In this document: positions 9,278-17,827 of the stretch, one piece after another | Position numbering within the stretch: the first letter of the stretch is position 1 | How the letters are laid out: each line of letters opens with the position of its first letter | From: Neptunomonas antarctica | Lineage (GTDB): Bacteria; Pseudomonadota; Gammaproteobacteria; Pseudomonadales; Balneatricaceae | Direction: 5' to 3' | Length of the DNA stretch: 64,000 nucleotides | Assembly: GCF_001305295.1 (NCBI RefSeq) | Contig: NZ_LJSI01000052.1 | Coordinates: 117,489 to 181,488, forward strand | Notes under the pieces: model-generated | The model's database searches: none | Seen by the model: the letters and a program-made list of their open reading frames with translations, nothing else | Told to the model about the DNA's origin: nothing | Position numbers and translations under genes: made by a program

Positions 9278-11401
9278 TTAACTGATTTCGCGACGAAATG
9301 GAGGCAACGCGTCCAGCAATTGCCGGCCATAACGGCGCGTTACTACACGTCTATCTAATAAAATAACCCGACCACTGTCTTGTTCAGTACGCAGTAGTCG
9401 GCCTGTTGCCTGAGTTAAGCGCATCGATGCTTCTGGGACGGTCCACTCCATAAAAGCGTTTCCACCCCGCTGCTCTATCCACTCAGCCATTGTTGCATCA
9501 ACCGGATCATCGGGCACACCAAAAGGCAATTTGGTAATAATCACTTCCATCAGGTATTTGCCTGGCAGATCGACACCCTCTGCAAAAGAAGCCAAACCAA
9601 AAATAATACTGGCATTCTCTGCATCAATAACTTCTTTATGCTTTCTGATAATTTCGTTTTTTGTCAGGTCACCCTGCGCTAACACTCTACTTCGAATCTT
9701 ACTATCAAGCTTTTCCAGCACCGCAAACATCTGCCGCCATGAACTAAACAATACAAGTGTTGCCGTGGCGTCTAACAGGTTTTCATTCAAATAACTGATC
9801 ACTTCCTGTGTATGCTCTTCAGGCTTACCAGGATCTGACAGCATTTTAGGTACAGATAAAACGGCCGCCTTCGGGTAATCAAACGGGCTTGGTAAACGCT
9901 CACATAATACATCATGTGGCAAACCCAGCTCATCGATCAAGCGGTTAAAGTGGCCTAATGCTGTCATGGTAGCCGATGTAAGCACAGCACCGAAACAACT
10001 TTTCCACAGATGTTCATCTAGTGTATCCGCCGCTGATACAGGGCTACTCCGACATTCGAAATCAACCCCATCACTGGCATCAACTAAATTGATCCAACGA
10101 GCGGTAGGCGCAACACCCTCAGTGTCGGGCAGTGCATAGCTTTTATTGAGAGAATGAAGTGACTGTGCCCGCATCCACATCAAACCCATGCGTGGATACC
10201 AACGCTCAGCCACCTCACGATTAATTTCCGGAATTCCGCCATCTAATGCTTCTTTTAGAACATCGACTATCTGTTCTGCTTTTAACATCCATTTTTCTGA
10301 AGCGGCTGCAATCTCAATAGCAGAATGTATCAACGTCTCGGGCAACACCCCCTTAGGAAATCGGTAGCGTTCGGATGCGGGTCGCTGCAGGCCGTCAAAG
10401 AGCATGAGTCGCAGGTTAGCTTGTAATTGTTCCAGTGCCGTGTCTATATCCAGCCGTGCCGGTGTCATTCTTTCAACATACTGCGCTAAAACAGCATTGT
10501 TCTCGCACTCATCCAACATGTGTTCAAGCTGTTTAACAGAAGATTTCAACCAGCGTTGCGTGCCTTTAACCCGCATACTATAGGCAAAATGGCCAGTCGC
10601 CTTTGATGAGAGGTGATGCGCCTCATCAAAAATATAAATGGTATTCGCAGGTTCAGGAAGAATTGCTCCACCGCCCAACGATAAGTCAGCCAACACTAAG
10701 TCATGATTAGCTACAACGATATCCGCTTTATCCATTGAGTCACGCGACTTATAAAAGGGGCAAACCGAAAAATTGCTGCAACGCCTGTTAGTGCAACGTG
10801 TGTGATCACTGGTTAACGGAGCCCAACGCGTTGACTCGATCTCTTCTGCCAAACTATCACGATCACCATCCCACTCACCTGCTGCAAATTTACCCAAAAG
10901 AACTTGATAAAAATCCAATGCAGCCGGATCAAGACGATGTTCGATCTCATCTTCATATAGCGCAATCTGGCCAGTTTGATGTTGCGACTCCAGTAATTTT
11001 TCAGCCTGAGAGATACAGAAATAACGACCACGACCCTTAGCCAGCACAAACCGAACCGGTTCATCCAATAACCGTGCAACCTCGGGCAGATCCTTATTGA
11101 GCAATTGCTCCTGAAGAGCAACGGTGGCAGTAGAAATTACCAGCGATTTAGATTGTGATTTGGCGATGGGGATAGCACTCAGCAAATAAGCCATGGTTTT
11201 GCCGGTACCTGTACCCGCTTCAATCACACACAAGTGATTCCCACTCGCTCGCTCGCCCTTGTCATCCGTCTCGATTCCACCCAGTGTGCGCGCAATATGC
11301 GCAATCATCATCTTCTGGCCATAGCGTGGCTTCATAGCATGATCCGCTAAAAACCGACGATACGTAGCCTGAATAGAATTTTTGAGAGCATCGCTGAGCA
11401 A
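9278..11401 (-). CDS. dinG: ATP-dependent DNA helicase DinG
   Basis: 5'-3' superfamily 2 helicase of the XPD type that removes R-loops and unwinds structured DNA; SOS-induced in E. coli. Walker A EAGTGTGKT is at residues 61-69 and the Walker B box reads DEAHH. The four iron-sulfur cysteines known from E. coli DinG are conserved: one in GRGRYFC and three in CTNRRCSNFSVCPF. The C-terminal motif is QATGRLLRTEQDSG. Length 707 (E. coli 716). The start is TTG, preceded by AGGTG about 10 bases upstream. Divergent from lexA with a LexA-box-like site in its promoter; rhlB follows within a few bases. Confidence 0.95.
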   Translation of the reverse strand: MLSDALKNSIQATYRRFLADHAMKPRYGQKMMIAHIARTLGGIETDDKGERASGNHLCVIEAGTGTGKTMAYLLSAIPIAKSQSKSLVISTATVALQEQLLNKDLPEVARLLDEPVRFVLAKGRGRYFCISQAEKLLESQHQTGQIALYEDEIEHRLDPAALDFYQVLLGKFAAGEWDGDRDSLAEEIESTRWAPLTSDHTRCTNRRCSNFSVCPFYKSRDSMDKADIVVANHDLVLADLSLGGGAILPEPANTIYIFDEAHHLSSKATGHFAYSMRVKGTQRWLKSSVKQLEHMLDECENNAVLAQYVERMTPARLDIDTALEQLQANLRLMLFDGLQRPASERYRFPKGVLPETLIHSAIEIAAASEKWMLKAEQIVDVLKEALDGGIPEINREVAERWYPRMGLMWMRAQSLHSLNKSYALPDTEGVAPTARWINLVDASDGVDFECRSSPVSAADTLDEHLWKSCFGAVLTSATMTALGHFNRLIDELGLPHDVLCERLPSPFDYPKAAVLSVPKMLSDPGKPEEHTQEVISYLNENLLDATATLVLFSSWRQMFAVLEKLDSKIRSRVLAQGDLTKNEIIRKHKEVIDAENASIIFGLASFAEGVDLPGKYLMEVIITKLPFGVPDDPVDATMAEWIEQRGGNAFMEWTVPEASMRLTQATGRLLRTEQDSGRVILLDRRVVTRRYGRQLLDALPPFRREIS

Positions 11402-11445
11402 GACAAATCACCTGATTAACATTTGCCGTGGATCATACCAAGATA

Positions 11446-11461
11446 CTGGATATATAAACAG
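11446..11461 (-). promoter_or_regulatory. candidate LexA box for dinG
   Basis: The plus-strand sequence CTGGATATATAAACAG matches the gammaproteobacterial LexA core CTGT-N8-ACAG with one changed base and an AT-rich centre. It lies about 45 bases upstream of the dinG TTG start, in the divergent dinG-lexA interval. SOS control of dinG is established in E. coli. Confidence 0.7.
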
Positions 11462-11469
11462 AAAATTAC

Positions 11470-11497
11470 TTTACTTCACATCCGTGCTGTATATAAT
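11470..11497 (+). promoter_or_regulatory. lexA promoter, predicted -35/-10
   Basis: TTTACT at 11470-11475 and a perfect TATAAT at 11492-11497, separated by 16 bases. The -10 hexamer sits inside the first LexA box, as expected for autorepression. Confidence 0.6.
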
Positions 11498-11502
11498 CCC
11501 AA
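11487..11502 (+). promoter_or_regulatory. degenerate LexA box 1 of lexA
   Basis: CTGTATATAATCCCAA has a perfect left half and a poor right half. It starts 19 bases before the second box. E. coli lexA likewise has two adjacent boxes, so this is probably the weaker member of the pair. Confidence 0.6.
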
Positions 11503-11505
11503 GTA

Positions 11506-11521
11506 CTGTATAAATACACAG
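11506..11521 (+). promoter_or_regulatory. LexA box 2 of lexA
   Basis: CTGTATAAATACACAG is a perfect CTGT-N8-ACAG match, preceded by TA as in the extended consensus. It runs into the Shine-Dalgarno AGGA (11520-11523) of lexA, so LexA bound here would block the promoter-proximal transcript. Confidence 0.9.
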
Positions 11522-11526
11522 GAACG

Positions 11527-12141
11527 ATGATGAAGCTAACTAAACGCCAAGAAGAAGTACTCGAATGTATTCGCGGGCATATAGATGCAACCGGATATCC
11601 TCCTACACGTGCAGAAATTGCTACCGCACTAGGTTTTAAATCAGCTAATGCAGCAGAAGAACATCTCAAAGCATTAGCCCGGAAAGGCGCAATACAAATA
11701 ATCCCCGGAACCTCGCGCGGCATTCGCTTACCGGAACCAGAACACGTATCCGAAGGCATACCCGTTATTGGTCGCGTAGCCGCCGGCTCTCCTATTTTGG
11801 CACAAGAACATATTGAAGAGCATTGCACTATTTCCGCCGACTTCTTTCATCCCGCTGCTAACTATCTGCTTCGGGTACACGGAACCAGCATGAAAGATAT
11901 CGGCATAATGGATGGCGATCTATTGGCTGTTCACCAGTGTGCTGAAGCGCAAAACGGACAAGTAGTTGTTGCCAGAATTGACGATGAAGTCACCGTAAAA
12001 CGCTTTAAAAAAGAAGGCCACATGGTCTATCTGATGGCAGAAAATAGCGAATTTTCTCCGATTGAAATCGATTTAAGGCAGCAAGAATTATCAATCGAAG
12101 GATTAGGTGTTGGCGTCATCAGACAGGGAGGAGAACTCTAA
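11527..12141 (+). CDS. lexA: SOS repressor LexA
   Basis: Repressor of the SOS regulon that self-cleaves when stimulated by RecA filaments. The N-terminal winged helix-turn-helix includes [21 protein letters not shown]. Numbered from the first ATG, the scissile bond is Ala86-Gly87 in RVAAGSP, nucleophile Ser121 is in GTSMKDIG and the general base is Lys158 in VTVKRF. Length 204 (E. coli 202). Two adjacent ATGs; AGGA lies just upstream. The stop overlaps the sulA start (TAATG), giving the lexA-sulA operon known from Pseudomonas. Autoregulated through the two boxes upstream. Confidence 0.98.
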   Translation: MMKLTKRQEEVLECIRGHIDATGYPPTRAEIATALGFKSANAAEEHLKALARKGAIQIIPGTSRGIRLPEPEHVSEGIPVIGRVAAGSPILAQEHIEEHCTISADFFHPAANYLLRVHGTSMKDIGIMDGDLLAVHQCAEAQNGQVVVARIDDEVTVKRFKKEGHMVYLMAENSEFSPIEIDLRQQELSIEGLGVGVIRQGGEL

Positions 12142-12599
12142 TGTACGTCCGTAGCCCATATATCAAAGCGCGCATGTCGCTGCAGCCTGAATCGACATGT
12201 AATAAAATTCATTTAAAAGCGCCTACTCCAAAAACGGGTTACGGGAAAATCACCGAAATTGTAACTCAAAGTGGTGATTTGAATGACATGCCACTACTCA
12301 TGCCGCTACTTGCTCAGTTAAGTTACGAAAATCGGTGGTTTGCCTGGATATCGCCTCCGTTACACCTCCCGAGATCACTGTTATTAGATGCCGGGATTGA
12401 TCTTAAAAAGGTTATTTTACTTTATCCTGACGAGCATCATTCAGTACTACAACTGGCCAAAAAAGCGCTAAGCGCAGGAACATGCCATGCGGTAATAAGC
12501 TGGGCGGACGAAATTTCTGAACATGAGATCAAAAGTCTGGAGCAATCGGCACAACAGGGCTCCAGCAACGGCATCCTTATAAGAAGGCGCCATCACTGA
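12141..12599 (+). CDS. sulA: SOS cell division inhibitor SulA
   Basis: SOS-induced inhibitor of FtsZ polymerisation. The 152-residue protein has the SulA pattern: LMPLLAQLSYENRWFAWISPP in the first half, aligning with the E. coli [20 protein letters not shown] region, and AKKALSAGTCHAVISW before the C-terminus. It overlaps the lexA stop codon, so it is translated from the lexA transcript and needs no LexA box of its own. The first 30 residues are divergent, as usual. Convergent with a small unknown gene beyond a 144-base spacer with no clear signal. Confidence 0.9.
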   Translation: MYVRSPYIKARMSLQPESTCNKIHLKAPTPKTGYGKITEIVTQSGDLNDMPLLMPLLAQLSYENRWFAWISPPLHLPRSLLLDAGIDLKKVILLYPDEHHSVLQLAKKALSAGTCHAVISWADEISEHEIKSLEQSAQQGSSNGILIRRRHH

Positions 12600-12743
12600 G
12601 TCACCCGGCAATACGATCATTATTCAATATCATCCATAATTAAGGCTATGAATAATCAAGTGCAGCATATGAACTATTAGGCAAAACCTACGAACGAGCA
12701 AAAAAAGCCTGCAAACTTTTAAATAAAGTCTACAAACAAGAAA

Positions 12744-13001
12744 CTAATGAATGACTGGTTTTTTAGAACCTGAATCCTTCGCTGATTGTAACGACAAATC
12801 GGACATCATCTGCGCACCCGCGACCAGAATCATACGTGCCAACTCTTCTGATTTATCATGCAGATTATCTTTAACCTGCTGTGACAGGCTTACCGTAATT
12901 AATGGATCATCATCGCCCGCTTTACGCATCGCGTATTCGCCCGATGGCAGCTTTATAATTTCAAGTACCGTCTGATGCTTGCTTTTCTTATCATCTACCA
13001 C
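12744..13001 (-). CDS. conserved small protein between sulA and topA, unknown
   Basis: An 85-residue soluble protein with no motif I recognise. It has a central segment LEIIKLPSGEYAMRKAGDDDPLITVSLS and a helical C-terminal half. Position is the main clue: Pseudomonas also has a small unknown gene plus a DUF6586 gene between lexA-sulA and topA. It overlaps the DUF6586 start by 7 bases, so the two are probably translated together. Function not assigned. Confidence 0.75.
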   Translation of the reverse strand: MVDDKKSKHQTVLEIIKLPSGEYAMRKAGDDDPLITVSLSQQVKDNLHDKSEELARMILVAGAQMMSDLSLQSAKDSGSKKPVIH

Positions 13002-13522
13002 TCTTGCATATCCGACCGTAAACGCTCGACAAGCGAGCGGAACTCATTCAGCCAATGACGATATTCCGCCAAGATATCCCCGTCTTCTGCGTGATCAGGA
13101 TTTATCTGCAGAACATGTATTTCTGAAACACTCACTTGATCACTTGCTACAACAGAGTGATTATCAGCGGCCTGCCAGCACGCGTGGTAAGCCGCCAGCA
13201 TTTTATGCAACCAACTAGCATCGTTCTGCTCAAGCGCCGCCAACTCAGATCTTTCAGGCGATTCCTGCCCTGAAGCATCCAGTAACGATTCCAAATCGGC
13301 CAGACTATCAATTACATTCGTAGCAAAACGGTACTTTTCTGCTACTTCACGCAAAAAAGAGCTGTATGCTGAAGCCAGATGAAACAGAACCGATTCATTG
13401 TACGATTCAATCATGGCATGCTTACTCCACCCTGTTGAACCCTGCGCCTCAGTCAATGCATCCAGATGGATACGTGCGAAGTTTATTTTCTGATTCGTCC
13501 TGACCAGATATATATTACTCAT
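12995..13522 (-). CDS. DUF6586 family protein
   Basis: A 175-residue helical, soluble protein matching what I recall of the DUF6586 family encoded next to topA in pseudomonads. Visible features are a conserved N-terminal helix (YLVRTNQKINFARIHLDAL), a middle rich in Glu and Leu, and a C-terminus with EYRHWLNEFRSLVERLRSDMQEW. Lies downstream of topA on the same strand (66-base AT-rich gap) and overlaps the small gene that follows. No enzymatic motif and no known function. Confidence 0.8.
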   Translation of the reverse strand: MSNIYLVRTNQKINFARIHLDALTEAQGSTGWSKHAMIESYNESVLFHLASAYSSFLREVAEKYRFATNVIDSLADLESLLDASGQESPERSELAALEQNDASWLHKMLAAYHACWQAADNHSVVASDQVSVSEIHVLQINPDHAEDGDILAEYRHWLNEFRSLVERLRSDMQEW

Positions 13523-13588
13523 ACAACGCCTCTATAGAATGACTACATAAATAACTACATTAATAATTGTATAGATAAATACGTAATA

Positions 13589-16228
13589 TTATTTCTTTTT
13601 AGTTTTTGGCTCTTCAATGACCCACGCACCATTTTGATAAAACGCACGCCATCCTGTCGCTTTAGCATCCGCCTCAGTCATCACATATTGCTCCTTTGTC
13701 TTACGACTGTAGCGAACAATAGTCTCACGCCCTTCATTATCACGTGTCGGCGCACTGAAAAGAAAACTGTACTTAGGATCAATTTCAGCCTGATGTGGCA
13801 ACAATTCCAGCACTTTAGGCGCTCTTGTCTCACGGTTACGTGGAAACTGACTCGCAGCAAGGAACAAACCCGACGCACCATCGCGAAGAATATAAGTATC
13901 CTCAACCTTTTGGCAAACCAGTTCAGGCATAGGCACTGGGTCCATTTTAGGTGGCGCGGCTTCTCCACTTTTCAACAGTTTACGCGTATTTTTGCACTCA
14001 CTATTAGTACAGCCAAAGAACTTGCCGAATCGTCCTGTTTTGAGCTGCATTTCTTCGCCGCACTTATCGCACTCTAACGACGGACCTTCATACCCCTTGA
14101 GGCGATAACTTCCCTCTTCGACTTCATAGCCAGGGCAATCCGGATTATTACCACACACATGCAGTTTGCGATGCTGATCAACCAGATAACTATCCATGGC
14201 GCTATCACAGATACTACAACGATGTTTATTTCGTAATATCCGGGATTCTTCTTCTTCATCGCCATCAACACTAACAACTTCATCACCGGGTGTGAGATTG
14301 ATCGTTGCCTTACAGCGCTCCTTTGGAGGCAAACTATAACCAGAACAGCCGAGGAATACACCTGTACTGCCCGTACGGATCATCATATGACGGCCACAAT
14401 CAGGGCACGGGATATTCGTTTCTGTTGGAGAATTCGGCCGCATGCCTGTGTCAGGATCCTGCGCCTCTTCAAGCTTGCGGGTAAAACCACTATAGAATCG
14501 ATCAAGCAGCACCTTCCACTCGGCTTCTCCCTGCGCTATTTCATCTAAGGCATCTTCCATACGTGCCGTGAAACTGTAATCCATCAAATCGGTGAAGTTT
14601 TCGGCCAAACGCTCAACCACAATATCGCCCATTTTGCAGGCATAGAAGCGTCTGTTCTGAATCTCTACATAACCTCGATCCTGTATGGTAGATATAATCG
14701 ATGCGTAGGTGGATGGCCGGCCAATACCCTGCTTTTCAAGCTCTTTTACAAGACTGGCTTCAGTAAATCGAGCAGTCGGTTTTGTAAAATGCTGCTTAGG
14801 CTCCAATGCGCTCATCACCAACACTTCACCTTTTTTCACATCAGGCAAAATAATGTCTTCATCATTCTTGGCTTTCGCTTGCATGACGCGGGTATAACCA
14901 TCAAAACGTAAAATACGTCCTTTTGTGGTTAATTCAAAGTCCCCCGCTTTCACCGTTATACGCGAACTGGTATACAGTGCCGGCATCATCTGACACGCAA
15001 GAAACTGGCGTCTGATCAACTCATATAAACGCTCAGCATCACGCTCCATTCCTGACAACGAGGCTGTTTCCAGATTCACATCGGTAGGCCGTATAGCCTC
15101 ATGCGCTTCCTGCGCGCCCTCTTTACTTGAATAGCGAACGGCTTCTTCAGGCAAGTACTTACTACCGAAATTGTCACCAATATACTCACGGCAACTTTCA
15201 ACAGCTTCAGCACCTAAATTGGTCGAGTCGGTTCGCATATAGGTAATGTAACCCGCTTCGTAAAGACGCTGCGCCATCATCATAGTTTTCTTAACCCCAA
15301 AACTCAGCCGCGTACTCGCCGCTTGCTGTAATGTAGAGGTTATAAATGGAGCAGAAGGCTTACTGCTTGTCGCCCGGTCTTCCCTGCTCAGCACCTTAAA
15401 TTCAGCAGCGCTGAGCGCATCCAGATGCGCTTTAGTTTCTGACTCAGATGTCGGACGAAAAGCGTTGCCTCCAACACGAGCTACCTGCAACCGCAGCGCT
15501 TCTTGTGCAGCAGTAGCCGTATCGGCGTGTACTTCCCAATACTCATCAGGAATAAATGCACGAATTTCTTTTTCCCGTTCGACAACCAAGCGTACAGCAA
15601 CTGACTGAACCCTACCTGCAGAAAGCCCACGCGCCACTTTCTCCCATAACAGAGGCGAAAGCATGTAGCCGACAACACGATCTAAGAAACGCCGTGCTTG
15701 CTGAGCGTTAACATGATTCATGTCGAGCGTGCCGGGTGACTCAAAAGCACTGGTAATGGCTTTTTTAGTAATTTCATTAAAAACTACCCGACGATACCGA
15801 TCATCATCGCCGCCAATAGCTTCTCTGAGGTGCCATGCAATCGCTTCACCCTCTCTATCCAAATCGGTTGCGAGATAGATGATGTCGGCATCTTTAGCTA
15901 AACGGCGTAACTCATCGACCACCTTTTCCTTGCCCGGCAGAATTTCGTAATGAGCCTCCCATCCTTTTTCAGGATTAACGCCCATGCGCGCCACTAACTG
16001 CTCTTTAGATTTCTTTAATTTATAAACGGCTTTTTCTTCAGGGGGCATTTTACGTGTAAGAGCCGCTTGTTTAGCACGCGCTTTAGGATCTGATTTCTGG
16101 GCACTACCGCTCGTAGGCAAATCACGGATGTGACCTACGCTTGATTTAACAATAAATTCACTGCCAAGATATTTATTAATAGTCTTAGCTTTTGCGGGTG
16201 ACTCAACAATAACGAGCGACTTTCCCAT
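13589..16228 (-). CDS. topA: DNA topoisomerase I
   Basis: Type IA topoisomerase relaxing negative supercoils. The Toprim domain begins [21 protein letters not shown] and carries [13 protein letters not shown]. The active-site tyrosine is in [13 protein letters not shown]. Three C-terminal zinc-ribbon modules follow (CPDCGRHMM..., CSICDSAMD..., CDKCGEEMQ...). The frame is open 27 codons upstream, but the protein aligns from the ATG at 16228, giving 879 residues (E. coli 865). The Lys-rich end EEPKTKKK is typical. Confidence 0.97.
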   Translation of the reverse strand: MGKSLVIVESPAKAKTINKYLGSEFIVKSSVGHIRDLPTSGSAQKSDPKARAKQAALTRKMPPEEKAVYKLKKSKEQLVARMGVNPEKGWEAHYEILPGKEKVVDELRRLAKDADIIYLATDLDREGEAIAWHLREAIGGDDDRYRRVVFNEITKKAITSAFESPGTLDMNHVNAQQARRFLDRVVGYMLSPLLWEKVARGLSAGRVQSVAVRLVVEREKEIRAFIPDEYWEVHADTATAAQEALRLQVARVGGNAFRPTSESETKAHLDALSAAEFKVLSREDRATSSKPSAPFITSTLQQAASTRLSFGVKKTMMMAQRLYEAGYITYMRTDSTNLGAEAVESCREYIGDNFGSKYLPEEAVRYSSKEGAQEAHEAIRPTDVNLETASLSGMERDAERLYELIRRQFLACQMMPALYTSSRITVKAGDFELTTKGRILRFDGYTRVMQAKAKNDEDIILPDVKKGEVLVMSALEPKQHFTKPTARFTEASLVKELEKQGIGRPSTYASIISTIQDRGYVEIQNRRFYACKMGDIVVERLAENFTDLMDYSFTARMEDALDEIAQGEAEWKVLLDRFYSGFTRKLEEAQDPDTGMRPNSPTETNIPCPDCGRHMMIRTGSTGVFLGCSGYSLPPKERCKATINLTPGDEVVSVDGDEEEESRILRNKHRCSICDSAMDSYLVDQHRKLHVCGNNPDCPGYEVEEGSYRLKGYEGPSLECDKCGEEMQLKTGRFGKFFGCTNSECKNTRKLLKSGEAAPPKMDPVPMPELVCQKVEDTYILRDGASGLFLAASQFPRNRETRAPKVLELLPHQAEIDPKYSFLFSAPTRDNEGRETIVRYSRKTKEQYVMTEADAKATGWRAFYQNGAWVIEEPKTKKK

Positions 16229-16429
16229 AGGGTAACTATCCTCGGGTAGATAAAGCACAATAAAAAATAGCGAGCATATATAAGTGCTAACACTACGCGG
16301 GTCAAGCAAGTCGACTAAAAAAACTAATAAGCGCTATAATTAATCTATTAAAAATAACATCGAACTCGGGCTTATCAATGCGACATTCAGACTATATAAT
16401 TCATAGACTTAACGAGGCAGTTACTTAGC

Positions 16430-17137
16430 ATGTCACAAGATAACCTTATTTATATAGTCATCATAGCTCTTATCGGCGCTATTGCGCTGGGCATCAACCA
16501 TTTTATCTCACAAAAAGAGCACAATACGTCTGTCAAAAGCTCCCGACTGATCTGGCTGCGCACTCAAGCATTTTATACTCTCGACGCCATCGCAATGCTG
16601 AAAGCGGCAGGCTGCAAACCAGATATATTAGACAAACTCAACCAGCATGCAATGATCCTGATTGAAGAGATTAGCACGTTAGCACCCGATTCAGATTTAA
16701 TGACGCAGGTAAATAACCAGAAAGAGACCGCCGACAGAACCGTGCCCGGGCAAGGCGCGTTCAGTAGCGACAAGGATTTGAAACGTTTCCAGATTTATAT
16801 CAATTTTACCGAAAAACTGCTCAGCCAAATGGTGAAGAAGAACAAACTCTCTCCACTATTAGCTAAAAACTATGGTGAAGAATTATATTGGCTGAATATT
16901 TCAGTCGTTGCCGAAGCTCACATTCATCAAGCACATTCATTTCTGAATTCAGACGAAAAACTAACCGCGTTATCCCACCTGAAACACGCCAAAGCAGTGA
17001 TTGTTCGCGCTATGGTATCACAGCAAAAAAAACAACCGGTCCTTGACCGTATTCAACCGCAAATTGACGACATACAACCCCGCAAAGTATCTCATGGAGG
17101 CGCCTTGTCTGAATCTCTCGATAATTTTTTAAAATAA
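16430..17137 (+). CDS. membrane-anchored protein of unknown function next to topA
   Basis: A 235-residue protein with one N-terminal membrane helix (about residues 6-26, IYIVIIALIGAIALGINHFIS) and a cytoplasmic, mostly helical remainder. I recognise no domain. There are two Cys-free helical stretches with amphipathic pattern and a C-terminal tail HGGALSESLDNFLK. Divergent from topA across a 200-base region and convergent with the RluA-type gene. GAGG lies about 13 bases upstream of the ATG. Real gene by length and codon pattern; role unknown. Confidence 0.75.
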   Translation: MSQDNLIYIVIIALIGAIALGINHFISQKEHNTSVKSSRLIWLRTQAFYTLDAIAMLKAAGCKPDILDKLNQHAMILIEEISTLAPDSDLMTQVNNQKETADRTVPGQGAFSSDKDLKRFQIYINFTEKLLSQMVKKNKLSPLLAKNYGEELYWLNISVVAEAHIHQAHSFLNSDEKLTALSHLKHAKAVIVRAMVSQQKKQPVLDRIQPQIDDIQPRKVSHGGALSESLDNFLK

Positions 17138-17155
17138 TTTCAGATCCATTCATAA

Positions 17156-17827
17156 TCAGAATGGACAAGCACATCTCCCCATAACTTTCTCGCCAGTAAT
17201 AGGGTGTTCAAATTCCAGCGTAAACGCATGCAATAATAAGCGATTAGCCATCCCTTGCGTTCTTTCTGTGCCATAAAGGTCACAGCCTAAAATAGAATGC
17301 CCTACTTCACGACTATGAATACGTAATTGATGTGTGCGACCTGTCTGCGGCGAAAATAATACGCGACAACGTAGCGGATCAAACGAACGCGATAACACTT
17401 TATAATCACTTAACGCCTGCTTACCACTATGATAACAAATTTTTTGAAGTGGAAAGTTTGGAGGGTCTTTTGCTATCGGCGCATCAATTGTGCCTTGATC
17501 ACATTCCAGATGACCATCCAGTACACTCAGATACGTTTTCACCACCGCACGACCCTGAAACTGCTTTGTAAGATGCGCATTTACCGACTTACTAAGCGCC
17601 AGCACCATAATGCCCGACGTGCCAAAATCCAGACGATGCGCCATCGTTGCCGTTGGAAACTCTTGTACCAAACGGAAATGCACGGAGTCTTTATTCAAAG
17701 GATTCTTGCCTGACAAACTCAATAACCCGCTGGGCTTATTGATTAACAATATGTGCTCATCCTGATACAGAATTTCAATCTGCTCATGGCAAACAGGCGC
17801 TACAAATGTATCTACCACGACAGTCAT
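17156..17827 (-). CDS. rluA: RluA-type pseudouridine synthase
   Basis: Isomerises uridine to pseudouridine in RNA; E. coli RluA modifies 23S rRNA U746 and tRNA U32. The catalytic Asp67 is in HRLDFGTSG. YQDEHILLINKPSGLLS near the N-terminus and TGRTHQLRIH near 165-175 are family signatures. There is no S4 domain, and at 223 residues it matches RluA (219) rather than RluC or RluD. Overlaps the topB stop by four bases (17824-17827), so the two are translationally coupled. The specific target is inferred from similarity. Confidence 0.88.
   Translation of the reverse strand: MTVVVDTFVAPVCHEQIEILYQDEHILLINKPSGLLSLSGKNPLNKDSVHFRLVQEFPTATMAHRLDFGTSGIMVLALSKSVNAHLTKQFQGRAVVKTYLSVLDGHLECDQGTIDAPIAKDPPNFPLQKICYHSGKQALSDYKVLSRSFDPLRCRVLFSPQTGRTHQLRIHSREVGHSILGCDLYGTERTQGMANRLLLHAFTLEFEHPITGEKVMGRCACPF

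Noticed and set aside
12600..12743. Spacer after sulA searched for a terminator or remnant
   Set aside because: Only a 7-bp inverted repeat (ATTATTC/GAATAAT, 24-base loop) was found; too weak to call.
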